Positions 31,578-40,647 of a stretch of 41,061 nt of DNA are shown one piece after another. The stretch lies in NCBI GenBank assembly GCA_017454675.1, contig JAFTCN010000057.1, forward strand, positions 1 through 41,061, written 5' to 3'. How positions within the stretch are numbered: the stretch's first letter is position 1; every line of letters begins with the position of its first letter. This stretch comes from Clostridia bacterium (GTDB taxonomy: Bacteria; Bacillota; Clostridia; Oscillospirales; CAG-272). Under the pieces are notes generated by a model. The model saw only the letters and a program-made list of their open reading frames with translations. It was not told the DNA's origin and searched no databases. A program made the translations under genes and the position numbers.

Positions 31578-33950
31578 ATGGCAAAAAAACTGGTTATCAT
31601 CGAATCCCCCACAAAGGCCCATACCGTTCAGGAGAGTCTCGGCCCGGGGTATAAGGTCATCGCATCCAAGGGACACGTCCGCGATCTGCCGAAGAGTCAG
31701 TTCGGCATCGACATCGAAAACGGATTTGCCCCCCACTACATCAATATCCGCGGGAAGGGAGACGTCATCCGCGGCCTCAAGCTCGAGGCGAAAAACGCGT
31801 CGAAGGTCTACCTCGCGACCGACCCCGACCGCGAGGGCGAGGCGATCTCGTGGCATCTCGCCAATGTGCTGGGCATCGAACCCGACAAAGCGCTGAGAGT
31901 CACCTTCAACGAACTGACCAAGGGCGTGATAAGGTCGGCCGTCAGCGAACCGAGAGCCATCGACATGAATCTCGTCAACGCCCAGCAGTGCAGACGGATA
32001 CTCGACAGGATCGTCGGATACAAACTCAGCCCGCTGCTCTGGCACAGGCTCCAGAACGGCCTTTCGGCCGGCAGAGTGCAGTCGGTCGCGACGAGACTGA
32101 TCGTGGAACGCGAGAACGAGATAGCCGGGTTCAGGCCCGAGGAATACTGGACCGTAACTGCCAGGCTCGAGCAGGGCGACATCGATTTCCCCGTCAGGTA
32201 CGTCGGCGAGGCCGGCGCGGACGGACAGCTGATCCCCTCCCCGAAGCTCCCCGACGGAGTCTCGGCCAAGAAGATAGCGGCTTCGGTGGAAGGCGGAATG
32301 ATGAAGGTTCGCGACGTGAAGCACGGCGTCAGGGACAGGAACCCGCTGCCGCCCTTCACGACTTCCACCATGCAGCAGGAGGCTTCGCGCCGCCTCGGAT
32401 TCCGTTCCGAAAAGATCATGGCGGTCGCCCAGGAGCTTTACGAGGGCATAAATCTCGGCCCGACCCTCGGCGGGACGCAGGGGCTTATCACCTACATGAG
32501 GACCGACTCGCTCAGAGTCTCCGACGAGGCCCGCGACAACGCCAGGGACTTCATTCTCGACAAATACGGCGAGGAGTACAACACTCCGACGCCCAGGACA
32601 TACAGGACGAAGGCCGGCGCGCAGGACGCGCACGAGGCGATCAGACCGTCTGACATATGGCTCGAGCCGGATCTGGCCAAAAAGTACCTCACACCCGACC
32701 AGTTCAAGCTCTACCGGCTGATCTGGGAGCGTTTCACCGCCAGCCAGATGGCCTCCGCGAAGCTCGATACGCTCAGCGTCGAGTTCGAGGCGGACGGACA
32801 CGTGTTCAGGACCGGCGGATACAGCGTCATCTTCAAGGGCTTCACGGCCGTCGGAGGAGCTTCCTCCGAAGCCGCGCCCGACGGGAGCGACGGACAGACG
32901 GCGGTCGATACCGAAGACGAAGACGGGACATCGTTCATCAAGAACCTCGCACTGCCCGAGATGAAGCCGGGCGACACTCTCGGAGTCCAGAGCATCACGG
33001 CTCTGCAGCACTTCACAGAGCCCCCGGCGAGATATACCGAGGCGTCGCTCATCCGCACGCTCGAGGAAAAGGGGATAGGGCGTCCGAGCACCATCACGCC
33101 GACGATAACCACCATCGTTGGCAGAAAGTACGTCAGGCGCGAAGGCAAGAGCCTCGTGCCGACAGAACTCGGCATCTCGACTACCGCCCTCATGAAGGAG
33201 GATTTCCCCGATATCGTCGATTACGGCTTCACCGCCGCCCTCGAAGAGAGGCTCGACGGCATCGAAAACGGGACCGCCTCGATGGACGCTCTTCTCGATG
33301 AGTTCTGGAGCGGATTCGAGACCGAACTCTCCGCTGCGTCTCTCAAGCAGAGCCAGAGGAAGGAGAGCACGCTCGAGGAGACCGACATGATCTGCGAAAA
33401 GTGCGGAGCGAGGATGGTCATCAAGACCAGCCGGTCTAACGTTCGCTTCGCCGCGTGCCCCAACTACCCCAGATGCCGCAACACAAAGTCTCTCATCCCC
33501 GAAGACGGACAGCACGATAAAAAGCCGGCGGCCGAGCCCGCAAAGCCGCTCGAATACGCCGGGATCAAGTGCGAGGTCTGCGGCGGCGAGATGGTAAAGA
33601 GGAACGGCCCCTACGGTCCATTCCTCGCCTGCATCAACTATCCTAACTGCAGATTCTCAATGAATCTGGAAGAGGCGATAGACACTCCCTGCCCCAAGTG
33701 CGGAGGCAGGATCCTCATAAGACACGGCCGCAGAGGTATCGTCTTCTACAGCTGCGAGCACTATCCCAACTGCGATTTCTCGAGCTGGGATATGCCGCTC
33801 TCCGACCGCTGCCCCGAATGCGGCGGCATGCTCTTCAGGAAAAAGGGCAAGAAGGGCGGTATCCGGTGCGGCAACAAAGAGTGCGGCTATTTCAAGCCCG
33901 ATCCCGAGGAAACGGAAGAAAAGCCGGCTGAGACCGGCGGCAGCAACTGA
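31578..33950 (+). CDS. topA: DNA topoisomerase I with four C-terminal zinc ribbons
   Basis: A 790-residue type IA topoisomerase that relaxes negative supercoils. The TOPRIM domain has VIIESPTKA near the start and DPDREGEAISWHL. The active-site tyrosine is Y306 in TYMRTDSLRVS, and GRPSTITPTI marks the core end. From about residue 606, four zinc-ribbon modules follow: CEKCG..CPNYPRC, CEVCG..CINYPNC, CPKCG..CEHYPNC, and CPECG..C..CGYF, the last shorter. AAAGGA lies about 14 bases before the ATG. It is followed by trmFO after 35 bases, a classic Firmicute neighbour. Confidence 0.97.
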   Translation: MAKKLVIIESPTKAHTVQESLGPGYKVIASKGHVRDLPKSQFGIDIENGFAPHYINIRGKGDVIRGLKLEAKNASKVYLATDPDREGEAISWHLANVLGIEPDKALRVTFNELTKGVIRSAVSEPRAIDMNLVNAQQCRRILDRIVGYKLSPLLWHRLQNGLSAGRVQSVATRLIVERENEIAGFRPEEYWTVTARLEQGDIDFPVRYVGEAGADGQLIPSPKLPDGVSAKKIAASVEGGMMKVRDVKHGVRDRNPLPPFTTSTMQQEASRRLGFRSEKIMAVAQELYEGINLGPTLGGTQGLITYMRTDSLRVSDEARDNARDFILDKYGEEYNTPTPRTYRTKAGAQDAHEAIRPSDIWLEPDLAKKYLTPDQFKLYRLIWERFTASQMASAKLDTLSVEFEADGHVFRTGGYSVIFKGFTAVGGASSEAAPDGSDGQTAVDTEDEDGTSFIKNLALPEMKPGDTLGVQSITALQHFTEPPARYTEASLIRTLEEKGIGRPSTITPTITTIVGRKYVRREGKSLVPTELGISTTALMKEDFPDIVDYGFTAALEERLDGIENGTASMDALLDEFWSGFETELSAASLKQSQRKESTLEETDMICEKCGARMVIKTSRSNVRFAACPNYPRCRNTKSLIPEDGQHDKKPAAEPAKPLEYAGIKCEVCGGEMVKRNGPYGPFLACINYPNCRFSMNLEEAIDTPCPKCGGRILIRHGRRGIVFYSCEHYPNCDFSSWDMPLSDRCPECGGMLFRKKGKKGGIRCGNKECGYFKPDPEETEEKPAETGGSN

Positions 33951-33985
33951 GCCCCGCCCCGGCGCGGAGCCGGACGGACACGGCA

Positions 33986-36466
33986 ATGATCCGAAGTCTT
34001 ATGGACAGCAATTCTAACGAAGCCGCGCGGCCGAAGATCAGCGTCATCGGAGCCGGACTTGCCGGCTGCGAAGCGGCGCTTGCCGCCTCAAGGTGCGGCG
34101 TGGCGGTAGACCTTTACGAGATGAAGCCGGAAAAGTTCACGCCGGCTCACAAGAGCAGCCTTTTCGCCGAACTCGTCTGCTCCAACTCGCTGCGCTCCGA
34201 CAGCCTCACGAACGCCGTCGGTCTGCTCAAGGCGGAGATGCGCAGGCTGGGGTCGGCCGTTATGAAAGCGGCCGACGCCTCCCGCGTCCCCGCCGGCTCG
34301 GCGCTGGCTGTCGACCGGAACCTCTTCTCGGGGACCGTCACGGCGGCAGTCAGATCCGACCCTAACATCAGCGTCATCGAAGGCGAGGTGTGCGAGGTCC
34401 CGCCCGGGATCACCGTCATCGCCACAGGGCCTCTGACGTCTGAGAGATTCGCCGGTTACATCAGTAAGGAGCTCGGCTGCTCCGGGCTGCATTTCTTCGA
34501 CGCCGCCGCTCCGATCGTCGACGGCAGGACCGTCGACTACGGCGTCGCTTTCTACGCCTCGAGATACGGCAGGGGAGATGCCGACTACCTCAACTGCCCG
34601 ATGACGAAGGAACAGTACGACGCCTTCTACAGCCGCCTGAAGTCGGCAAAGACGGCCGAGCTCCACACTTTCGACTCCGAAGCGCAGAAGGACCTGCAGG
34701 TCTTCGAGGGCTGCATGCCGGTCGAAGTGATGGCCGAGCGGGGCTACGACACCCTCCGCTTCGGTCCGCTCAAGCCGGTCGGGATCGCCGACCCGCGCTT
34801 CCCCGGGAAGAGCTTCTACGCCGTCGTCCAGCTCAGAAGAGAGGATGCCGACGGAACGATGTTCAACCTGGTGGGCTTCCAGACCCACTTAACCTTCTCC
34901 GAGCAGAAAGAGGTCTTCCGGATGATACCCGGCCTTGAGAACGCCGAATTTCTGCGCTACGGAGTTATGCACCGCAATACATATCTCGATTCGCCCGGCC
35001 TCCTTGACTCCGACTATTCGCTGAAGTCGAGACCGGAGATCTATTTCGCCGGCCAGATGACCGGGGTCGAGGGGTATGTCGAATCGGCCGGTTCGGGACT
35101 TGTGGCCGGGCTGTCGGCGGCAAGGGCCGCGCTCGGACTTCCGAAGGTCATATTTCCTCCGGAGACGATGCTCGGAGCGATGGCGCATTATGTCTCGCAC
35201 GGGCTGATATCTGGAAGATTCGACCCGATGAACGCGAATTTCGGAATAATCGCCCCTCTGCCCGCGAGGGTAAAGGGCGGAAAAAACGCAAAATACGCCG
35301 CTTACGCCGAGAGGTCTCTGGCCGAGACAGGCAGGCTGGCGGCGGAATTCGGGGTTTCAGGGCCCCTTATCGGAAAAATGAGAGTGATCGTCGACTGTAT
35401 GGGCGGCGACCGCGCTCCGCTCGAGGCGGTGCGCGGGGCTTACGCCGCATCCGCGGAATACAATGCCAGCTTCATTCTCGTCGGTGACCGGCAGGCGATC
35501 GGACAGATCGCGGCGGCCGACGGGATGGATCTTTCGCATTTCGATATCGTACACGCTCCCGAGACGGTGAACATGAACGACGACCCGCTGACCGTCATCC
35601 GCACAAAGAAAAACTCGAGCATGACGAAATCTCTCGAGCTGCTCGCGGAAGGCAGGGGCGACGCCGTCGTCAGCACCGGGAACACCGGAGCGCTCTTCAC
35701 CGGCGCGACGCTCATCGTGCGCAAGATAAAGGGCGTGAGGCGCCCGGCGATCGGCGGCATCCTGCCGACCGATCCGCCTGTGCTGCTCGTCGATTCTGGC
35801 GCGAATACCGTCGTGACAGAGGAATACCTCGAACAGTTCGCCGTTATGGGCAGCATCTACATGCAGAGCCTGTACGGGCTGCAGTCGCCGCGCGTCGGAC
35901 TGCTCAACAACGGCGTCGAGGAGTGCAAGGGAACCGAGCTCCAGGTGGCGACTTACGCGAGGCTGAAGGAACTGCCCGGGATCAATTTCGTCGGGAACGT
36001 CGAGGCCGACAAGATACCGCAGAACGCCTGCGACGTCCTCGTCACCGACGGGTTCACCGGAAACATCCTGCTCAAGTCGTTCGAGGGGCTGGGCAGGCTC
36101 ATGCTGACCTCGATGAAAGACCTGTTTTATTCGAACCTGCGCGGCAAGCTCTCGGGACTTCTGGTCTCGGACGGCACCGCCGCTCTCAAGCGGCGGTTCG
36201 ACGCCAGGGAACACGGCGGCGCGCCGCTGCTCGGCATATCGAAGCCTGTGATCAAGGCTCACGGCTCGTCCGACGCCAAAGCGGTGAAGAACGCCGTAAG
36301 GCAGGCGATCGCCTACGCCCAGTCGGGGACGATAGTCAATATCGCCAAGGAGATCAAGATGTTCGCTCCGTCGAGACCCGACTCCCCGAAGGATACCGCC
36401 GCCGCGGGACCGGCGGCGCGTGACGGGACGGAAGCGGCAGTAAGAGAAAAAGAGACCTCAAAATGA
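33986..36466 (+). CDS. trmFO-plsX: TrmFO-PlsX fusion: tRNA m5U54 methyltransferase joined to phosphate acyltransferase
   Basis: One open frame of 826 residues. Residues 1-464 are TrmFO, which methylates U54 of tRNA using methylene-tetrahydrofolate and FAD: GAGLAGCEAA (22-31), the conserved Cys65 in LVCSNSLRSD, Cys204 in NCPMTKEQYD, and FAGQMTGVEGYVES. Residues 465-826 are PlsX, which makes acyl-phosphate for membrane lipid synthesis: MRVIVDCMGGDRAP, STGNTGALFTGAT, LVDSGANTVV, LLNNGVEECKGT and TDGFTGNILLKSFEG. The PlsX half begins at ATG 35378 in the same frame, and no stop separates it. Both halves are complete. Whether one polypeptide is made or PlsX is also started internally cannot be told; no strong ribosome site precedes 35378. 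The first start (33986) also has a weak site. Confidence 0.88.
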   Translation: MIRSLMDSNSNEAARPKISVIGAGLAGCEAALAASRCGVAVDLYEMKPEKFTPAHKSSLFAELVCSNSLRSDSLTNAVGLLKAEMRRLGSAVMKAADASRVPAGSALAVDRNLFSGTVTAAVRSDPNISVIEGEVCEVPPGITVIATGPLTSERFAGYISKELGCSGLHFFDAAAPIVDGRTVDYGVAFYASRYGRGDADYLNCPMTKEQYDAFYSRLKSAKTAELHTFDSEAQKDLQVFEGCMPVEVMAERGYDTLRFGPLKPVGIADPRFPGKSFYAVVQLRREDADGTMFNLVGFQTHLTFSEQKEVFRMIPGLENAEFLRYGVMHRNTYLDSPGLLDSDYSLKSRPEIYFAGQMTGVEGYVESAGSGLVAGLSAARAALGLPKVIFPPETMLGAMAHYVSHGLISGRFDPMNANFGIIAPLPARVKGGKNAKYAAYAERSLAETGRLAAEFGVSGPLIGKMRVIVDCMGGDRAPLEAVRGAYAASAEYNASFILVGDRQAIGQIAAADGMDLSHFDIVHAPETVNMNDDPLTVIRTKKNSSMTKSLELLAEGRGDAVVSTGNTGALFTGATLIVRKIKGVRRPAIGGILPTDPPVLLVDSGANTVVTEEYLEQFAVMGSIYMQSLYGLQSPRVGLLNNGVEECKGTELQVATYARLKELPGINFVGNVEADKIPQNACDVLVTDGFTGNILLKSFEGLGRLMLTSMKDLFYSNLRGKLSGLLVSDGTAALKRRFDAREHGGAPLLGISKPVIKAHGSSDAKAVKNAVRQAIAYAQSGTIVNIAKEIKMFAPSRPDSPKDTAAAGPAARDGTEAAVREKETSK

Positions 36467-37365
36467 CCCGGATCAACAGAGAAACTGAAACAGACGCCGG
36501 CCTCGCAAAGGAAAAGCGCGACGCGCGGGACCGCAGGTGCGCTTCTGAAGGATCAGGCCGCGAGGACGTGTTCGGCGGGAGCATCGACGGGATCGAGAAG
36601 CTGACGGGATACTGTTTTTCCGACCGGAGGCTCGCCGCGGAGGCGCTGACACATTCGTCGTACAGCTACGAGCATGGCGGAAAAAAGGTCACGCCGTGCA
36701 ACGAAAGGCTCGAATTTCTCGGCGACTCGGTGCTGTCGGTGATCGTCAGCGAATACCTGTATTCCGAATTTCCCGACTTCCCCGAGGGGTATCTGACGCG
36801 CTGCCGCGCCGACCTCGTATGCGAGGACGCCCTGTCCGATTTCGCGGAGGAGATCCGCCTCGGCGATTATCTGAAGCTCGGCAGGGGCGAGGACAAAAAC
36901 GGCGGCAGACACCGCAAATCGCTGCTCTGCGACGCCTACGAGGCGCTCATCGCGGCCGTCTATCTTGACGCGGGAGGCGGAGAGCCGGGGAAGGCCGCGG
37001 TCACGTCTTATATCCGCGAGCCGCTCATTCGCAGGCTGAAGTCGCTGCTCGACGAGCCCGAGGCGCGGTTCATCGACTACAAGACCCTCCTTCAGGAGAC
37101 CGTTCAGTCGGATTCAAAGGGCGAGAAGCTCGAATACGTGACAGTCGGCGAGGAAGGTCCCGACCACGCGAAGGTATTTACCGTCGAGGCGAGGATCGAT
37201 TCGAACGTCTTCGGCAGAGGCACCGGCAGCTCGAAGCGCCGCGCGGAGCAGGAGGCCGCTCGCGAGGCTCTCGTGCGCTGCGGAGTGCTGACCGGCGTGC
37301 CCGGGTCCGGAGAGAACGTAAGAGGACAGGGTACGGCACAGGATACGGAAAAGGTCACGGAATGA
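36463..37365 (+). CDS. rnc: Ribonuclease III
   Basis: A 300-residue double-strand-specific endoribonuclease for rRNA and mRNA processing. It has the signature NERLEFLGDSVL (80-91), the second acidic motif DAYEALIAAVYLDAG, and a dsRNA-binding domain (about 205-280) with DYKTLLQETVQ and GTGSSKRRAEQEAAREAL. The first 45 residues and last 25 are extra charged tails compared with the usual 225-250 residue form. Start overlaps the end of trmFO-plsX by four bases. In most Firmicutes acpP lies between plsX and rnc; it is absent here. Confidence 0.95.
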   Translation: MTRINRETETDAGLAKEKRDARDRRCASEGSGREDVFGGSIDGIEKLTGYCFSDRRLAAEALTHSSYSYEHGGKKVTPCNERLEFLGDSVLSVIVSEYLYSEFPDFPEGYLTRCRADLVCEDALSDFAEEIRLGDYLKLGRGEDKNGGRHRKSLLCDAYEALIAAVYLDAGGGEPGKAAVTSYIREPLIRRLKSLLDEPEARFIDYKTLLQETVQSDSKGEKLEYVTVGEEGPDHAKVFTVEARIDSNVFGRGTGSSKRRAEQEAAREALVRCGVLTGVPGSGENVRGQGTAQDTEKVTE

Positions 37366-38438
37366 AGAGCCGGCATATCAACATCCCGATATTCATACCA
37401 CATCTCGGCTGTCCGAACAACTGCGTGTTCTGCAATCAGAAGACGATCTCGGGCAGACAGTTCTTTGACGAGGGAGACGTTCCCCGCCAGATCGAAGAGG
37501 CGCTCTCCACCGTCCCGTCAGGGACAGAGGCGGAGATCGCCTTTTTCGGCGGTTCCTTCACGGCGATCGACCGCGGGCTCATGGTGAGGCTGCTGGACGC
37601 TGCGGAAAGATACCTTCGTGACCCCGGCTGCCCCGTGTCGTCGCTGCGGTGCTCTACGCGACCCGACGCGATAGACCCGGAGACCGTCCGGATCCTGAAG
37701 GAATACGGCATGGAGACCGTCGAGCTGGGCGTGCAGAGCATGTCGGACAGGGTGCTCGCGCTCTCGAAGCGGGGGCACACCGCGGCCGATTCCGAGAGGG
37801 CCTTCGCGCTCCTGCGCGAGTACGGATTTCGTACGGTAGGACAGATGATGATAGGGCTCCCGGGCTCGACGGCAGACGATGAACGCCGAACGGCCGAGAA
37901 GATCTGCGACATGGGAGCTGACGCCGCGAGGATCTACCCGACGGTCGTGTTCTCGGATACCGAGCTCCGCGCGATGGCGGAGCGGGGCGAATACGTCCCG
38001 GTGACTGACGAAGAGGCGGCGTCGGTCGCGGCCGACCTCATCGAGATCTTTGACGCGAGAGGAGTTGCCGTCATACGCACCGGGCTGTGCGCGAGTGAGA
38101 ACCTCGCCTCTCCCGAAGAGGTATACGGCGGGGCGTCGCACCCGGCGATCGGCGAGATGGCCATGTCCGAGGTGTTCTTCAGAAGAGAACGGGAGGCGCT
38201 GGAGCGCCTTGCCGCGGCAGGGAAACTGGCGGGGAATGCCGCCTCCGTGCGTATCTCCGTGCCGAGAGGAAAGATGTCGCAGGCCGTCGGACAGAAGAGG
38301 ATAAACATAAAGAAACTCTCCGCGGCGTTCCCGGGCGTCAGAGTGTCTTTCACCGAAAGCGAAGGCCTTTCCGGCTACAGCGTCTCGGCGTCTCCGGTCC
38401 GAAATCCATTGACAAATCCATTGACTATTCAGCGTTAA
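37362..38438 (+). CDS. Elp3-like radical SAM protein
   Basis: A 358-residue radical SAM enzyme. The cluster motif CPNNCVFC (Cys17, Cys21, Cys24) has the canonical CX3CX2C spacing. It is followed by FFGGSFTAID, STRPDAIDPE, VELGVQSMSD and the substrate-channel segment GFRTVGQMMIGLPG. The order matches the oxygen-independent coproporphyrinogen oxidase/Elp3-like proteins that sit next to rnc in many Clostridia, whose reaction is not known. The C-terminal acetyltransferase domain of true Elp3 is absent. Start overlaps rnc (ATGA). The last codons contain a perfect tandem 12-base repeat that also provides the -35 box for the next gene. Confidence 0.88.
   Translation: MKSRHINIPIFIPHLGCPNNCVFCNQKTISGRQFFDEGDVPRQIEEALSTVPSGTEAEIAFFGGSFTAIDRGLMVRLLDAAERYLRDPGCPVSSLRCSTRPDAIDPETVRILKEYGMETVELGVQSMSDRVLALSKRGHTAADSERAFALLREYGFRTVGQMMIGLPGSTADDERRTAEKICDMGADAARIYPTVVFSDTELRAMAERGEYVPVTDEEAASVAADLIEIFDARGVAVIRTGLCASENLASPEEVYGGASHPAIGEMAMSEVFFRREREALERLAAAGKLAGNAASVRISVPRGKMSQAVGQKRINIKKLSAAFPGVRVSFTESEGLSGYSVSASPVRNPLTNPLTIQR
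38402..38425 (+). repeat. Tandem 12-base duplication at the 3' end of the radical SAM gene
   Basis: AAATCCATTGAC occurs twice in direct succession (38402-38413, 38414-38425). It encodes the repeat NPLTNPLT and duplicates the TTGAC core, so two potential -35 boxes exist (38409 and 38421). Confidence 0.9.
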
Positions 38439-38449
38439 TATGTTATACT
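38421..38449 (+). promoter_or_regulatory. Sigma-A promoter of the SPFH gene cassette
   Basis: TTGACT (38421-38426), a 17-base spacer and TATACT (38444-38449), overlapping the end of the radical SAM gene. A hairpin GTATCCG/CGGATAC (38477-38483, 38493-38499) lies in the leader without a T run. Confidence 0.75.
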
Positions 38450-38536
38450 AATTAAGTATAATGGTGTTTATTAGGCGTATCCGGCGAGATCGCGGATACA
38501 TGACAAACATTACGTATGAAAACAGGAGGCAGTCAA

Positions 38537-39862
38537 ATGGCACAGATATGCGAAATTCTTAAATACGAGGGTGACAACAGTACATTTATCTGGAAGCATC
38601 CCAGTGAGGATTTCAACAGCATGACTCAGCTTATCGTTCATGAATCGCAGGAGGCGATCTTCTTCATGAACGGTCAGGCGCTGGATCTGTTCGACCCCGG
38701 GCGTTATACGCTGGAAACGCAGAATATTCCGAAGATCGGAAAGATCCTCAACCGTGCAACCGGGGGAGAGACTCCGTTCCATTGCGAAGTCTATTTCATC
38801 AACAAGACTGTACAGATGGCGATCAGATGGGGAACTCCCGAAAAGGTCAGATATATCGATCCGGATTACGGTATTCCGCTTGAACTGGGGGCGTCCGGCG
38901 AAATGAATCTGAGTGTTTCCGACGGCCGGAAGCTTCTTCTCAAACTTGTCGGGACGATGAACGGCATCTCCTGGGAGGAGCGCGGACCGGGCTTTACCAA
39001 GTCTCTGCAGAATTCTTTCCGTCCTCTGATCACCACCGCAGTGAAATCAAACCTTACCAAAGCGATCAAAGCGGGAGAATTTGATATCCTCGAGGTGGAT
39101 GAGCATCTTGAGGAACTGTCCGGGATCCTCAAGGACAGGATCGTCGGCGGATTTGAAGAATACGGTCTCACCATCCCGCAGCTGTATCTTACGACCGTCG
39201 TTCTGCCGGAGGATGATCCGAATTTCAAGCGTTTGCGCGAACTTCACGCGATCTCTCTTCAGACCCGTATGATCAAGGCGGAAAAAACGGTCCGCACGGC
39301 CCGTGCGCAGGCCGAGGCCGAGGTAACAGCCGCCGAGAGACTTACCGAGCTTGAAAGACAGACGACGCAGACGGAAATCGCAAAAAGAGAGGCTGAACGC
39401 AAGATCATTGAGGCTCAGGCAGAAGCAGAAAAGACCCGTCAGGCCGGATTTGCGGAAGCCCAGGTCATGCAGGCTCAGGGAATAACGAAAAAGGACTATG
39501 TGGCCGCAGAGGTACAGAAAGCGTATGCCGAAGGCCTCGGCCAGATGGGCTCAGGCGGCGGAGGCGGCGGTTCCGCGATGAGCGACGTAATCGGACTCGG
39601 AGTCGGACTGAAGGCAGCCGGAGTAATGGCCGGTCAGTTAGGAAACGTCTTTGACGGGATCGGCGGGACCGCTCAGACCCAGCAGACGCCCGTTCAGCCG
39701 CAGCAGCCCACTCCCGCACAGACCGCCGCTCAGCCTGCCGACGATATGGCTGCTTTCAAGGCAAAAGTCGAAAAACTTGCCGTTATGAAGGAATCCGGTC
39801 TGATCACAGAAGAAGAATTCGCCCAAATGAAAGCAAAACTGCTTTCGGACATAATGGGATAA
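38537..39862 (+). CDS. SPFH-domain protein (YdjI / virion-core-like) with C-terminal SHOCT domain
   Basis: A 441-residue protein. Residues about 1-230 form an SPFH/band-7-like region of the YdjI type (KYEGDNSTFIWKHPSEDFN, LIVHESQEAIFFMNGQALD, GRYTLETQNIPK). A long Ala/Glu-rich coiled coil follows (about 240-325: KTVRTARAQAEAEVTAAE). Then come a Gly-run hinge (GSGGGGGGS near 336), a Gln/Pro-rich linker, and a SHOCT domain (about 408-440: LAVMKESGLITEEEFAQMK). Such proteins form oligomeric membrane-associated scaffolds; YdjI in Bacillus works in membrane stress and recruitment of PspA-type proteins. Start at 38537 follows GGAGG at eight bases. Codon use is less GC-biased than in the genes to the left. 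Confidence 0.85.
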   Translation: MAQICEILKYEGDNSTFIWKHPSEDFNSMTQLIVHESQEAIFFMNGQALDLFDPGRYTLETQNIPKIGKILNRATGGETPFHCEVYFINKTVQMAIRWGTPEKVRYIDPDYGIPLELGASGEMNLSVSDGRKLLLKLVGTMNGISWEERGPGFTKSLQNSFRPLITTAVKSNLTKAIKAGEFDILEVDEHLEELSGILKDRIVGGFEEYGLTIPQLYLTTVVLPEDDPNFKRLRELHAISLQTRMIKAEKTVRTARAQAEAEVTAAERLTELERQTTQTEIAKREAERKIIEAQAEAEKTRQAGFAEAQVMQAQGITKKDYVAAEVQKAYAEGLGQMGSGGGGGGSAMSDVIGLGVGLKAAGVMAGQLGNVFDGIGGTAQTQQTPVQPQQPTPAQTAAQPADDMAAFKAKVEKLAVMKESGLITEEEFAQMKAKLLSDIMG

Positions 39863-39874
39863 CGGAGGAGAACG

Positions 39875-40579
39875 ATGAAAAAGAGTTTTAAGTTTTACGC
39901 TCTGATATGGGCAATACTTCTTGCGGTATGGTGCGCCGTAGTATTCCTCGTCCGTCCTGTCATTCCCGGCTTTGTTATCAATTATGACGCACGTTTCTGG
40001 ATCGCGTTTGCGTTTGTTGCGGCAGCGTTTGTCGGCACTCTCATATGCGCTTATTTCGCATTCAAGGCAGACAATCTCAAGAAGATGTTTTACAATCTGC
40101 CGCTGATCACCGTCAGCTGGTCGGCGCTGATAGTCATGCTCGTCGCCGGTTCGGCGCTTATGCTGATCCCGAACTGCCCGGCGTGGATCGCGGCCGTCGT
40201 ATGCATAACCGTCTTCGCCTTCAACGCCATTGCCGTTATAAAAGCGGTGTGGGCGGCGGATACGGTGAGCGGGATCGATGAAAAAGTCAAAGCACAGACT
40301 TCTTACATCAAAAACCTCACGGTCGATACCGAAAGCATCCTTGCCCGCGCAAAAAGCGACGCCGTAAAAGCGGAATGCAAAAAGGTATATGAAGCCGTCC
40401 GCTATTCCGATCCGATGTCGGGCGACGCTCTTTCCCAGATCGAAGCAAAGATTACAGCGAAGATGGATGAATTATCCGCCGCAGTCGGTGCGGACGACGC
40501 GGAAAAGGCAAAAGAGATCGCGGATGAGATCGTAATTCTTGTCGCGGATAGGAAAAACAAGTGTAAAGCCTTGAAGTGA
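39875..40579 (+). CDS. Uncharacterised four-helix membrane protein
   Basis: Not recognised. 234 residues with predicted membrane helices at about 8-28, 41-63, 77-97 and 104-126, followed by a cytosolic alpha-helical domain of about 100 residues (VSGIDEKVKAQTSYIKNL, AKITAKMDELSAAVGADDAEKA). No catalytic motif was seen. GGAGGAGAACG precedes the ATG and only 12 bases separate it from the SPFH gene, so the two are cotranscribed and may work together at the membrane. The A-rich codon usage resembles the SPFH gene rather than the housekeeping block. Confidence 0.8.
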   Translation: MKKSFKFYALIWAILLAVWCAVVFLVRPVIPGFVINYDARFWIAFAFVAAAFVGTLICAYFAFKADNLKKMFYNLPLITVSWSALIVMLVAGSALMLIPNCPAWIAAVVCITVFAFNAIAVIKAVWAADTVSGIDEKVKAQTSYIKNLTVDTESILARAKSDAVKAECKKVYEAVRYSDPMSGDALSQIEAKITAKMDELSAAVGADDAEKAKEIADEIVILVADRKNKCKALK

Positions 40580-40647
40580 TATGTCGAAAAGCAGCCCTCA
40601 CGTAATCGAGACAAAGTCAAAGGACTATCAACGGGGAAGTGTGAAAT

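Noticed and set aside
31572..33515. A 647-codon minus-strand open frame opposite topA
   Set aside because: Topoisomerase I in the other strand is unambiguous; the antisense product shows no domain or promoter.
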